DNA of 64,000 bases from NCBI RefSeq assembly GCF_028372415.1, contig NC_092878.1:68837830-68901829 (forward strand), in the 5' to 3' direction. Position 1 is the stretch's first letter. Each line of letters opens with the position of its first letter. The position numbers were made by a program, and so were the translations under genes. Under the pieces are notes generated by a model, which saw only the letters and a list, made by a program, of their open reading frames with translations, made no database searches and was not told the DNA's origin. Shown piece by piece: positions 22,705 to 34,563 of the stretch. Source of the stretch: Notamacropus eugenii (lineage: Eukaryota; Chordata; Mammalia; Diprotodontia; Macropodidae).

Positions 22705-23790
22705 GAAGAAAGTTTCTCTTATAAAGCCTTCATTTCTCAAACATATAGATAATTCAGATAAATTTATAAAAATAAGAACCATCCCCAATTGATAAATGAT
22801 CAAAAGATGTGAACAGTTTTCAGATGAAGCAATGAAAGCTATCTAAAACCATACAGGACAAAAAAAAAATGCTCTAACTCACAACTGACCAGAGAATTGC
22901 AAATTATAAAATTCTAAATATTATAAAAAATATAATAAATAAAATCATTTAAAAATATTCCAAAATTATGTCTCATAGATATTAGATCATCTAATAGCAC
23001 AGAAAATTTTGTAGGGGATGTGATGAAAATGAGATATTAATGTACTGTTGGTGGAGTTGTGACATGATTCAAACATTCTGAAGAACAATTTGGAACTATG
23101 TCCACCGGGTTATAAAACTGTTCATACCCTTTGATCTAGCAATACCACTACTATTTGGTCTTTATCCAAAAAAGAGTGTACAAGAAGGAACAGGATAAAG
23201 ACTTACAAGTACAAAATTGTTTCTCATGACAAAGAAAAAGAAATTAAATTTATATCTATCAAGTGGGAATGGTTGAACAAATTGTGGTATGTGATTGTGA
23301 TGAAATATTACTCTGCTATAAGAAATTATGAGCAGGATGCTCTCAGAAAAACATGGAACAACCTACAGAAGCTGATTCATAGAACTGTATTCTGTGTACA
23401 AAGTCACAGAAATATTGTAGAAGATCAACTACAAATTACTTATCTATTTTTAGCAATACAATGATCCAAGACATCTATGAAGCACTTATGATGAAAATGC
23501 TATCCATTCCCAGAAAAAAGAACTGCTGCTGTATGAATATAGTTTGAAGCATATTTTTAAAACTTTTTCATTGAATTTGTTTGTCTGTGTTTTGTTTCAC
23601 AAAATGATTAATAGGGAAATTGTTTTGCATGACTACACATGGGTAACCTATGCCTTCTCAATGTGGAGTGGTAGGTTGGGGACAGAGCAAGAGAGAGACA
23701 GTGGAACTACAAGTTTTAAAAATGAATGTTAAAATTATTTTTATATGCAATTGTGGAAAATAAATATTATGTAAACAGCCAAAACAGAAC
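22705..23790 (+). mobile_element. L1 3' end (late ORF2 and 3' UTR)
   Basis: 'ataaagccttcatttctcaa' (22721), 'ccccaattgataaatgatc' (22783), 'attgtggtatgtgattgtga' (23280) and 'gctataagaaattatgagca' follow late ORF2 in order. A 3' UTR follows, ending in 'gtggaaaataaatatt'. The forward frame 23273-23464 keeps MNKLWYVIVMKYYSAIRN, the L1 ORF2 C-terminal motif. It is joined directly to copy C. Confidence 0.78.
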
Positions 23791-24478
23791 ATATAGGATC
23801 ATTTAGATTTATCTTCTATATAGAGAAACAGAATGCCATCATTTTCTTCAAATAGAGCTGGAGGTTAAAAGAACCAGCCACAGATCCACAGTCTATCTTC
23901 AGTTCTTCATGCCATTTCTTAACGCAAAAACTGTGGCATGATATTTATTTCTGACACTTTCTCTCTTCTCCCACACCAACAGTTATACCCCAACATCATA
24001 CATTTCCTCAATAAATAGTTTTAGAATCAATTTTCCAGTAGACTCCCAGTACTTCAGATTTTTGATTGGAAACAGCTTGTGGATGTACAAGATAATATCA
24101 ATATTGAGAAATCAAGACTGAAAGGACCTTATGAGTCATCACATGCACTGGGACAGCTTAGGCAATGATTAGTACAGATAATGAATATCTTGAAATGGCC
24201 ACATATATTTTATTTTGAATTATTTGAATTCATTCTTATGTAAAATACACTAATTTGTTCCAGCCCAATGGACATATGAAGTAGAAACTCTATTTTCAGA
24301 ATTAAAATTGCATACGACCAACCAAAAGACAGCAAAAAGTCAGAGATGGGATAACGAGGATTTAACAAGCAACCAAGGAGGGCTACAATGTGAGAGGTAA
24401 TATAGAAAATTTGAAAGAGTAAATAAATGGCTGGAAAATGAGATAGATCCATTTGAAAATGAGAATAAATTGTTATAG
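23791..24478. other. Unique-looking spacer
   Basis: No gene, SINE or LINE feature that I can support. The 154-codon reverse frame at 24210-24674 overlaps the L2 end and a (CA)n tract and has no domain. Confidence 0.4.
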
Positions 24479-25580
24479 TAAGGCAAGTAGCATTTATTAT
24501 ATACTTAATACATGTCAGCCATTGTGCTAAGCATTTGATACACACACACACACACACAGGTATACCTATACATATGTGTACACATCCGTCTACACAGAAA
24601 CACAAAAATGAAATATTCCACAGGCTTAAAGATCTCAGGAGCTTACAGTTTAATGAGAAAGGTAATAAAAACAACCATGTAAAATTAAGATAATATATAC
24701 AGGATAAATTGGGGATATTCTCAGAGGGAAGGTACTAAGAAAAAGAAATACCAGAAAAAGCTTCTTTCCATTCAGATTTTAGGAGAGACTTTAAGGAAGC
24801 CAACAAAGTCAGGAGCCAGAGATGCCAAAAGAGATAACATTCCAAGCAAGAGGTGCAATCAGTGAAAATGCTTGGAGTTGAAAGCAAGAGGTGCAATCAG
24901 TGAAAATGCTTGGAGTTGGGAGATAGAGTGTCATGGGGAAAGAACACTATGGAATTCACTGTGATTGGACTGAAAAGTACATGAAGGGGAGTATGATATA
25001 AAAATCCCGCAAACATAAGAAGCACATATGTTATGAAAGCCTTCAAAATCCAAATAGGGTATTTTATATCTCATCCTAGAGGTAATAGGAGACTACAGGA
25101 CAAAACTAAATGATTTGGGAAGAGATGGGAGAGATATGATCCACTCAGACCTTTGTTTTAGGATGGTCGTTTTGAGAATTAAGTGGAGGATGGATTGCAG
25201 TAAGGAGAGATTGAATCAGGAAGACTGAACAGAAGGTTATTTTAATCATTCAGGCATGAGTTGATGAGTATCTGTATATGGGAGATGGCAGCTTCAGAGG
25301 AGATAAAGGGGCACAAAGGGGAGTTGATTAATTAGATATAGAAGTGAGAATGAATGAAGATTCAATGATGATACCTAGGATGAAGCTTACACAACTGGGA
25401 TGAGGGTGATACCCTGCAGAATACTAGGGAAGTTTGGAAGAGGGAACAGTTTTTGGAAGTTATGATAATGTGTTTAGTTTTGGACACATAGAGTTAAAGA
25501 TATCCATGGGATATGTATTTCAAGATGTCTAATTAGCAGTACAGAAGCAAGAGAGGAGGTCATGAGAAGTGATGGACAGT
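24479..25580 (-). mobile_element. L2 LINE 3' portion, reverse strand
   Basis: The left end 'agcatttattatatactta...gtgctaagcatttgata' is the reverse complement of the L2 3' end. Further right, the forward strand shows 'aggtaataggagacta' (25080), 'agtggaggatggattgcag' (25181) and 'ggttattttaatcattcag' (25233). Reverse-complemented, these correspond to the L2 reverse-transcriptase segment around ITSRLDYCNSLL..L..LQSIL. 'gttttggacacatagagtt' (25475) continues in the same way. No open frame survives. It contains a (CA)n tract at 24541-24559 and a 38-bp tandem duplication at 24844-24919. Confidence 0.78.
24844..24919. repeat. 38-bp tandem duplication inside the L2 relic
   Basis: Two adjacent near-identical 38-bp units: the unit beginning AAGCAAGAGGTGCAATCAG at 24844 is repeated from 24882. 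Only the last base or so differs, so the duplication is much younger than the L2 insertion. Confidence 0.92.
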
Positions 25581-26109
25581 TTGAGTTCAATACGATTATA
25601 ACAAGAACATTCAAAAGTTTCACACACAACTGGAATATCCTTAAAGGAAGAGGTTGTAATCTGGGAAACTAATTCAGTTTCAAAAATGGAAATTTCTACA
25701 TAAGATCATGTGTTTTGTTCAGAGGAAAAACAAAACAACACAAAAGTATTTCTGGCTGTATTCTTTAGACACATATGTATATGTGATTGTATGGCCCTGG
25801 GCATATATGAATATGATATGTAATGAGATTCCTTCTGCCTATGATCCTAGAGATCATGATGGATGATACTGTATACTTGACATTAATTAATGCTTTTAAG
25901 GAAATTGGGAAAGAGTTAACAATATAAAATGGAATCTGAACCAGATACCAGAAAGGAAAGCAGAAGACACATGAAAATACTAATACTTTCACTTCATTCC
26001 ATTAAGAAAAGCATTGTGTGATTACATTTTCACTCATAACAAGAGTGAAAAACAAAAGATAACATTACAAGAAACCTGAATAGGGAAGCAGGAAGGTAAA
26101 GTAAGAAAA
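25581..26109. other. Spacer, no gene seen
   Basis: AT-rich; no motif recognised. Confidence 0.4.
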
Positions 26110-26285
26110 GCATTGGTTGTGGAGTTATATGACAAGTTCACATCTTGCCTTCGATACTTCCTGTGTAATTTCAGGTCATGGCCTTAATCCACCATACCTC
26201 AGTTTCAATGTATATGAAATAAATGTTTTGTAATAGATTGCCATTGATTTCCCTTATACTCCTACATATATGATCCTATGAAAAA
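26110..26285 (+). mobile_element. MIR/CORE-type SINE relic
   Basis: Order of landmarks: 'tggttgtggagttatatgac', 'ttcacatcttgccttcgata', 'tcaggtcatggcc', 'cctcagtttcaatgtata' and an end in 'tatgatcctatga', as in CORE-SINEs of mammals. Strongly diverged. Confidence 0.55.
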
Positions 26286-27059
26286 TGCTTCAGAAAATCT
26301 TTAGATTGCAATAAATATAAAGGATTGGGATAAATGACAGAAACAAAAGGCTGAGAGACACAGAAAAAGACAAAGAGCAAAAAGAACAATGATAAGCATA
26401 AGGTGAAAATACAGAAAACATATGAGAACAAATGAGGATTGGGAAAGATTTATAGAAAAATGGGTCAAAACTACATCATCTGCATATTTCACATGCAGAC
26501 CTTGGGCTACATTGGACAGGATTTAATTTGTGTTGAGTTCTGTTTCTTTGTAGGAAACCTTTGAAATCCTTTTCAGTGTATGTGAACTTTGGACACTTTC
26601 AGTGTTGTCATAAACAGGTTTTACTACATTTATTTTCTGGCAAGAACTTGGGACCACCAAAAGCTCTAAGAATTTCAGCCCAATTTCACTATAGCAACAA
26701 CATTTAGATTTATTTGTATTGGGCTAAAGATGAAACTATACACCAGAGATATTGCTGGATGAGGGAGCTATTTTGAAAAAAATCTCCAAAACTGATCAAT
26801 TCACATGTTTTGTGAGCATAGCAATAAATAGTAATTAGTAAAAACAATAAATTAGTAATAATTATTTTACTTCCTTCTCTATTAAATGAACTCCTGAGAA
26901 GTAAGAAACCTTTTCACCTCAGTTGGTAGATCAGTCTATAGAATAATATTGCTCATAATATAGAGTATATACTCAAAAGTCTTTCAGATAAGTAAATTAA
27001 CAATGAAAATTAGGCACTGGGAAAATCAAATTATTAAGGATACAATAATCACATAACTT
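26286..27059. other. Spacer, no gene seen
   Basis: AT-rich; the 63-codon reverse frame at 26301-26492 lacks any motif. Confidence 0.4.
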
Positions 27060-27305
27060 ACATTTTCATAGCAATTTAAGTTTTTTAAAGCACTTTACAT
27101 ATGCTAACTCATTTGCTCTTTACATATGCTACCTCATTTGCTCTTCACAACAAGGTTGTGAGATAGGTGTTATTTTTATCATGGTTTTATAGATATGGAA
27201 ACTAAGACTAAGTGACTTTTCCAGGTCACATAGCAGCATTTTAAGAAAAGAATTAAACTCAGTTTTTTCTTAACTCCAAAGGCAAGAAACTATCTACTAT
27301 GACAC
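27060..27305 (+). mobile_element. MIR-like SINE or L2-type end relic
   Basis: 'aaagcactttacatatgcta', 'tcttcacaacaaggttgtga', 'ttatagatatggaaactaag', 'aggtcacatagcag' match the widespread mammalian MIR/THER pattern (core, then 'cccattttacagatgaggaaactgag'). A 26-bp stretch 'ctttacatatgctaactcat' is repeated nearby (27118 on), a small local duplication. Confidence 0.6.
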
Positions 27306-27715
27306 ATTGACTGGAACCAAGAGTAGTGAGGCTCCACCTTCCACCATGTTATGGAACTATCCACTCTTGGTATTGTATGGATACTTGAGTATCATCTGGA
27401 TCAATACAAATCTGAACAGAAATCTCATCAATAAATAATCCCATGTTGTTGTCCAGGTTCTAACTGACAACTTTCAGTGATAATGAACTAACTTACTTCT
27501 TCCAGAAGCAGTCCATCTCACTATTAAAATTTTAATTCCAAGTAAATAAAGGGGAAATTTGCCTCTCTACGTCTTCCATCCACTGCTTTTGATGGTACCC
27601 CATTTCAGTGAAGAATAACACGTATAACTCCTATTCTACAGTTTATTTTTTCCTTTTCTGAAGAATCATCATACTTTCCCTGTCTTTTCCAACCTGAAGA
27701 TTTCCATTTCCAGAG
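27306..27715. other. Spacer, no gene seen
   Basis: No gene or repeat family recognised. Confidence 0.35.
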
Positions 27716-29612
27716 GGGAAGAGCCAAAATGCCAGAGTAGAAGCACAGACTTGCTTGAGCTTTTCCCCAAAGGCCTAAAAATACCTACAAAAAATGACTC
27801 TAAAGAAATTCTAGAACAGCAGAAGCCACAAAACGAAAGAGTGAAAAAGATTTTCAGCCCAAGTCAGCCTGGAAGGCAGAAAGGAAGGATCTGTCATACC
27901 AGGTTTAGAGAAAAACACAGTTCAGTATGGGCCTTGACAGGACAGAAAGAAAGGGACCAGGCTTCAGGGCATGGAATAATGGAAAGCTACTGTTTCTAAA
28001 TTTCTCAACCAACAAACTCAAAAGACAGTTTCAAAGGTCATTGAGAAAGGTCATTTTCCTGGGTGAGAGCACCTCAGTCTCAGCCCCAGGGCTGCTGCAG
28101 CCACTGGCACAGCATCAGCCACTTCTGGAGTTCTTGGACTACAGAACCTGAGGGAATAGAGCTGCTGATCTTGTTCTCAGTCTTGAGTGGTGGTCCTGCA
28201 ATGAAGAGAAGCTCTGGTGTGGAGGAGCTTATGGTGGCTGTAGAAAGGGAATCCTACTCGCAGTTCTAGGGCAGAAAGGAGAGCTTTTGGGTGCACATAG
28301 ATCAGAGTGCAGGACAAGAGAGGAGTAAACACCTCTCCCTTGACTATGCCACTTTGGAAAAACTGAAAACTTACAGGTCCCTAGAGATATCTCAGAGAAC
28401 ACCTGCACAAAACCTTTGAAGCCTGGAGTAGTTTACCTTTCATTTGACAAAGGAATCAAAAGTCAAGTAATTGACTTGGAAAATGACCCAAAAGGGGAAA
28501 ATAAGACTATAGAAGCCTACTTTCTTGGTGAAAAGATATTTTCTCACATCCTTTCATATGAGGGGAGCAAATCATACAAAAGGAGGAAGACCAAAACAGA
28601 AAGACCATACAACTGAAGGAAGAAATGAAGGTCAAAAATCCTATATCCAAAGCCTCCAAAAAAAATTATGTCCTGATCTCAGGTGATGGAAGAGCCCAAA
28701 AAGGATTTTGAAAATCAAATAAGAGAAGTGGAGGAGAAATTTGGAATAGAAATGAGAAAGGTGCAATAAAATCATGAAAAATGAATCAACACCTTAGTAA
28801 AAGAGACCTCAAAATTACTGATGAAATAACACCTTTCAAAACTGATAAACTCAAATGGCAAAAAAGGTCCAAAGAGCCAATAAGGAGAAGAATTCCTTCA
28901 AAAGTAGAATTGGCCAAATGGAAAAGGAAGTCCAAAAACTCACTGAAGAAAATAGTTCTTTAAAAATTAGAATGGAGGAAATGGAAGCTAATAACTTCTT
29001 GAGAAATCAAGAAATTATAAAACAAAAAAACCCTGAAAAATAGACAAAAATGTGAACTATATCATTGGGTAATCAACTGATCTCAAAAATATATCCAGGA
29101 GATGTAATTTTAAAATTATTGGTTTACCTGAAAACTATAATCAAAAAAGAGCTAGACGTTGTCTTCCAAGAAATTATCAAGGAAAACTGCTCTGATATTC
29201 TAGTACAAGAGGATAAAATGGAAATGGAAAGAATTCACCAATTACCTCCTGAAAGAGATAACAAAATGTAAACTCCTAGGAAAATTGTAGCCAAATTCCA
29301 GAGTTGCTAGGTCAAGGAGGAAATATTACAAGAAGTCAGAAAGAAACAATTCAAGTATTATGAAAATACAATAAGGATAATACAGGATTTAGCAACTTCT
29401 ACCTAAAGATCTGAAGGGCTTGGAACATGATATTATAGAGGTCAAAGGAGCTAGAATTAAAACCTAAAGTCGCATACCCAGCAAAAGTGAGTATAATACT
29501 TCAGGGGAAAATGGAATTATAATGAAATAGAGGACTTCCAAGCATTCTTGTTGAAAAGACCAGACCTGAATAGAAAATTTGACTTTCAAATACAAGATGC
29601 AAGAGAAATATG
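27716..29612 (+). mobile_element. HAL1/L1 5' fragment, copy D (5' UTR plus ORF1 only)
   Basis: Begins 'ggggaagagccaaaatgcca' like copies A and H and keeps a 5' UTR of about 690 bp. ORF1 runs from about 28480: a coiled coil near 28855-29040 (NKEKNSFKSRIGQMEKEVQ, KLTEENSSLKIRMEEMEANN), an RRM core near 29085, NCSDILVQEDKMEMERIHQL, and the C-terminal 'cacatacccagcaaaagtga'-like stretch near 29470. It stops abruptly at the end of ORF1. The purine-rich tail is missing, so either a deletion removed it or the piece derives from an ordinary L1. Several stops and frame changes. Confidence 0.72.
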
Positions 29613-29629
29613 AAAAGATAATTTTCCTG

Positions 29630-29800
29630 AAGATAATTCAGTGGCCTTGGAGTAAGGAAGACGTGCATTCAAAACCTATCTCTGGCACATCTGACTTGAA
29701 TGGTCTTAGCAAATCATTTTATTTTGGTGGATGTCAGTTTTCTCATTTATGGAGTTTATAAGAGTTCTTCCAACTCTAGACCTATGAATCTAGGATGAAT
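29630..29800 (+). mobile_element. MIR/CORE-type SINE relic
   Basis: 'cagtggccttggagtaagga', 'gcacatctgacttgaa', 'cagttttctcatttatgga', 'gttcttccaactctagacct' and 'atgaatctaggatg' follow the order of CORE-SINEs. It abuts the truncated end of copy D. Confidence 0.55.
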
Positions 29801-29929
29801 TGATTAACCTATCTGAGTCTGTTCCTTCAAATGTAAAATGGGGCTAATAGTAGTCCCTACTTCACAGACTTGAGGTAAGGGAGAATGATGCAAGCCTGGT
29901 CATGGAAATCTTTGTGGTATATTTAGTCT

Positions 29930-30140
29930 CTTAGCTAATATTTTATTTAAAATTTTTGCATCTATGTTCGTTAGCAATATAAATCTATAGTTTTCTTCCT
30001 GGCTTATATGTTAAGACCTTATATGTGACATAGAAATTATTTTGTAAGGTCTCTACTTTTACATTTTTTGAAATAATATATGGATATTGGAATAAATTGT
30101 TAATTGAATGTTTGATCTTTGCAAATCATAAAGCAACTTG
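29930..30140 (-). mobile_element. L1 ORF2 fragment, reverse strand
   Basis: 'gctaatattttatttaaaat', 'tttgcatctatgttcgttag' and 'caatataaatctatagtttt' are the reverse complement of the L1 RT region around the [11 protein letters not shown]...AKILNKIL block. No frame survives. Confidence 0.72.
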
Positions 30141-30235
30141 CTAAATGTCTACTATTATGCAATTGAGTAGAAACCATTGTCTTACTTATTTATTATTTAC
30201 CATGAGAGTACCAATAAGTGAATGTTGTATATCAT

Positions 30236-30420
30236 TTTTTATTTAAAAAAATCAATTTTATTGTGTTTTCAGTTCTGAACTCTCTCTCTCCTGTTCTACT
30301 CTCCACACCTATTGAGAAAGCAGGAAAAAACAAAATCTACTGTAAATATGTATAGCTGAACAAAACGTTTTATCACATTATTAGTACCTGAGAAGTTACT
30401 ATTCTGGTTTTAAGAATACA
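30236..30420 (-). mobile_element. L1 3' UTR fragment, reverse strand
   Basis: 'tcagttctgaactctctctc' followed by 'ccacacctattgagaaagca' and 'aaatatgtatagctgaacaa' corresponds to the reverse complement of marsupial L1 3' UTR types. Edges are approximate. Confidence 0.5.
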
Positions 30421-30699
30421 GACTAATTTTTTTATTTACTCATTTTTATTCTGAATTTAACACTAAATGCACTTTTCTGTCTGTGTGTGCATGTATGTGT
30501 GTGTGTTTGTATGTGCAGAAAAACAATCTTGTCCATGAAACTCCTGCTCTTTTGTGCACACCTTGATTTTCTTTACAATTCTATAACAAATTCAATATGT
30601 AACTTGAAAAGCTGTCCTGCCATTTTGGTCTTAATTTTGTCTCTCTGTCTGTCTGCTTCTCTTTCTCTTTTTTAAAGATACCTCTATGATGGATCCTCT

Positions 30700-30880
30700 T
30701 TTCATCTCTTTTGTATTAACTATTTTTCCTATCTCCCTTCCCTTCCCAACTCACCTGTTATGGAAAAAAGAAAAACTAATTACTTATATAAAATATGCAA
30801 GGTCAAAAGAAACAAATTCCCGTATAATTTTCTGCCGTAATATATTGGTCTGCAGAATAAAACCTCCATTCTAAATATGT
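30700..30880 (-). mobile_element. L1 3' UTR fragment of a second type, reverse strand
   Basis: 'cccttcccttcccaactcac' then 'aaatatgcaaggtcaaaaga' and 'aaacaaattcccgtataatt' fits the reverse complement of the L1 3' UTR seen as an old piece at 2.5-2.9 kb. Moderate support only. Confidence 0.45.
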
Positions 30881-32774
30881 TCACCAACAAACTTCAACAA
30901 CTTCAAGAGTAATGAATTTGGTCTAATCAGAGCCTCTTGTACTGAAGGTACAATTTGTGAAGGGCTAAAGGCACCATCTGTATCAGAAGACCTTTTGATA
31001 GTGCACATTTGCTAGGATAAGGATAGGAAGAGCTCTCTTAAACTTGAGAAGAGTGCACAGCACACACACACACACACACATACATACATACACACACACA
31101 CACAATATGTAAAGATTTTACATTATCTGGGATTTAAATTTCCACAGCAGTAGATAAATCTGGGCTTATTTAGCAGACAGAGCAGACCCCAAGTGCATGA
31201 GGATATTGAATGCACATAAAGAAGAACCAGCACCAGTTATGCAGGGTCCCCTGGCTAGGAAGGAGAACCAGCTAAGGGATCAATATCTGCCTCAGTTTGC
31301 CTTTGCTCTACTACTCATAGCTTGGCCATATCCCACCCAGGGCTTCCAGGACACAAAGACACACTCCCCAGCCCAGTCTAGTCCAGTTCAGTTCTTCCTT
31401 TCCCTTCCTATCAGCTGCTACAAACCATCTTCTTCACCTTCTCCTTTACATCTTGTCAAATGTTGCAAGCTCAGAGTACTCCACTCCATCCCCACCCCCA
31501 ATCATGCCCCCAGTCCCATGCCAGTCTAGGCACAGGGCCTATATTGACCACAGGACCCATGGTTCTTGCATCACCTCCTGCTTTAGAACAGTCCTCCAGC
31601 CTGGGAAGGCCAAGACTGCACTGCTTAGATGCACCCCTCACCCTCCCACTAATGGCCCACAACAGAAGACAGAAGCAACATCTCTCTGTGCACTATCCTT
31701 CCTTATGTCTTCCTTAAAACTTAGTAAAATCACTTTGCAGAATGAAAGATAAGGGCAATATTGAAAGTTAGCAGATAAATTATTTGCTATAGGAATTTTA
31801 CTTTAAAAAAATCAATTTTCTTATGAATTTGCTTGCTTTGAATAGTTTTTTACACAAAGGATAAAAATTTTGATCCGTCATAGATTTATTTATTTTCCTC
31901 CTTTTTGTAGAGGTCATGATTGCTTGAAAAGTTAGTTTAAGATACTTCATGACTCTAACTAGGCTATTTCACTAGGAAGAAGAGCATAATGAGTGACTAT
32001 CCTGAAGCCTTCCAAAAAGTACATGATTTAATTTCTTTTACCTCAAGGCTACATATTTATATCATTCTGACATGTTAAAGTATGATACTATTTGATGCTT
32101 TGTAACTATGACTGACATGGTATTTTGCTTTTGTGGACCTAGAATAAGAAAGTGCAAGATACATAGAATTAATTTATTAGCACTATAAATGAAGATAAAT
32201 TTGGTTGTACATGCCCATACACATATTGGATTGATTTCCTTAAGTATGAATCAACTTGACATACTGATTGATGGTATGAATAAGACATCATTTTGCCTTT
32301 ATATCTGTATAGTTATGAATGTTAAACTGGCAGAGCACTTAGGGGTCACTTAAGTCCAACTGGCTAATTTATATCTTAGTTAAGAATTGTGGTGATAGGG
32401 AAAGTTAACTATCAGGGTTCACAGTAGATCCCAAATTACATCTGATCCTCTGGCTAAAAACCTACAGTTTTGTCTCCTATGCTCAAGTATCTAATCTTGG
32501 TGTCAGAGCTTTGATAATACATGTGTGAAACTGTGTGTATGTGTACACATGGCGTTTCACAGATAACATACAGGAGGTACTGGAATTCTCAATATCCAGC
32601 CCCTAACAGGTTCACTCTCTATCTGCTCACTCATGTAGACAGTTTAAGAGGGGTTAATAATACATTTTCTAATAATCTAATTTTCTCAACTTGATGCTGG
32701 GAGAACCAACTCCTACAGCATTCCCTAATCACCTTTCTCCCAAGATTATAATGGAGTGATTTTCACCAGCATAG
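30881..32774. other. Spacer with a (CA)n tract and a GC-richer patch
   Basis: (CA)n with CATA interruptions at about 31060-31104. 31190-31680 is GC-richer and C-rich, with overlapping frames of 110, 99 and 85 codons forward and 63 reverse. Their amino acid make-up (Pro, Ser, Leu) looks like chance reading of C-rich DNA and I recognise no domain. The rest is AT-rich. I cannot name a repeat family for 31.2-31.7 kb or 32.4-32.7 kb. Confidence 0.4.
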
Positions 32775-33276
32775 GAAGGTTGCCAGGATGGCACCATAGA
32801 AGCAGGGACCTCCTAGAGTTCTCCCTGATCCCAATACCTCCAGAAACCTGCAAAAATCACTCTAAAAGGCACAAAAAGACAGAATGAAGCAAATTTCCAG
32901 CACAAGGAAATCTGGAAAGTTGAAAGAAGGGTATATTGTACCAGTCTGGAAGCAGAGCACAGTTTGGAGTGTGTCGTAGCAGCAAGGAAGCAACTGGAGC
33001 ACGCCTGAAATGAGTGAAATTCAGGCGGCTGCTATTTCCAGACTTCTCAACCCACAAACACCAGTGTCAAAGGTCAATGGGAAGGGTATCTCACCTGGCT
33101 GACAGGGGAGCATGATTTAGTTCGAGCCCTAACCCCAACCCAAGGAGGGAGGTAGCCATCTCTGAAGCAGAAGATGATTCTGGAGTTCCTCACTTAACAA
33201 AAAGCCCCCAAGTTAAATAACTGACTGGACAGTTGCCTCTTGAGTCCACTTAGCAAAGAGCTCAAAAGTCCAGCAA

Positions 33277-34405
33277 TTGGCTAGGAAAATATTCCCGAAA
33301 GGGAAAAAGAATAAGAAAATAGAAGGTTACTTTCTTTGTCCGCAAATAGTTTCTTCCATCCTTTCAGAGGAGGAGGAAAAATGCATATCATCAGAGGAAG
33401 ACCGAAAAGTCAAGGCTTCTGCAGCGAAAACATCCAAAATAAATATGAAATGGGCTCAGGCCATGGAAGAGCTCAAAAAGATTTTGAAAACAGAGGAAGG
33501 GAGGGGGAGGAAAAATTAGGAAGAAAAATGGAAGCAATGCAAGAAAATTGTAAAAAACAAGTCAACAGCTTCCTAAAGGAGACCCAAAAAAATGTTGAAG
33601 AAATTAACACCTTTAAAAATAGACTGACTCAAATGGCAAAAGAGGCCCAAAAAGTCAATGAGGGAAAGAATTCTTTAAAGAGCAGAATTAGCCAAATGGA
33701 AAGGGAAGATCAAAAGAGCACTGAAGGAAACAGTTCGTTAAAATTAGAATGGAGCAGGTGGAAGCTAATGATTTTATGTGTAACCAAGAAATTGCGAAAC
33801 AAAACCAAAAGAAAGAAAAAGTGGAAGACAGTGTGAAATATCTCACTGGAAAAACAAGTGCCCTGGAAAATAGATCTAGGAGAGACGATTTAAAAATTAT
33901 GGAACTACCTGAAATCAATGATTAAAAAAGAGCCTAGATATCATCTTTCATGAAATTATCAAAGAAAAGCGCCCTGATATTCTGGAACCAGAGAGTAAAA
34001 CAAATATCAAGAGAATTCATCCATCACCTCCTGAAAGAGATCAGAAAAGAAAAACTCCTAGGTATATTGTAGCCAAATTCCAGAGGTCCTAGGTCAATTA
34101 GAAAACATTAGAAGCAGTCAGAAAGAAACACTTTGAGTACTGTGGAAATACAATAAGGATAACATAGGATCTGGCATTAAGGGATCGAGGGGTTTGGAAT
34201 ATGTTATTCCAGAAGTCAAAGGAACTAGGACTAAAACCAAGAATCACCTACCCAGCAAAACTGAGTATAGTACTTCAAGGGAAAAAAAAAGGTAATTCAG
34301 TGAAATACAGGACTTTCAAGAAATCTTGAGGAAAAGACCAGAAGTGAGTAGAAAATTTGACTTTCAAACACAAGAATCAAGAGAATCATGAAAAGGTAAA
34401 TAGAC
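33277..34405 (+). pseudogene. L1-type ORF1 remnant, copy E
   Basis: One of the best kept ORF1 copies here. The N-terminus MARKIFPKGKKNKKIEGYF is followed by an acidic linker (SEEEEKCISSEEDRK) and a coiled coil from about 33440 (INMKWAQAMEELKK; then, in a shifted frame, NTFKNRLTQMAKEAQKVNEG and KSRISQMEREDQKSTEG). The RRM motif ENRSRRDDLKIMELPE lies near 33865 and RITYPAKLSIVLQG near 34240. At least one frame change lies in the coiled coil near 33490, with others later. An intact protein would bind L1-type RNA as a trimer. Confidence 0.75.
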
Positions 34406-34515
34406 AAGAGAAATCATAAGGCACTTATTAAAGCTGAACTGTTTTCATTCCTACATGGGAAGATAATCTTTGTAACTCTTGAAATTTTTCTCAGTATTTG
34501 GGTAGTTGGAGGGAT

Positions 34516-34517
<2 letters not shown>

Positions 34518-34559
<42 letters not shown>
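34518..34559. repeat. (CA)n microsatellite inside HAL1-like copy E
   Basis: About 21 CA units between 'gggattata' and 'tagacaaagaacacaaggt', in the shared family position. Confidence 0.95.

Positions 34560-34563
<4 letters not shown>

Noticed and set aside
24210-24674. 154-codon reverse frame with hydrophobic stretches
   Set aside because: It crosses a (CA)n tract and the end of an L2 relic; no membrane protein family recognised.
31190-31752. Overlapping Pro/Ser-rich frames suggesting a coding exon
   Set aside because: Frames overlap in all phases with no domain, no clear splice pattern; explained by a C-rich patch.
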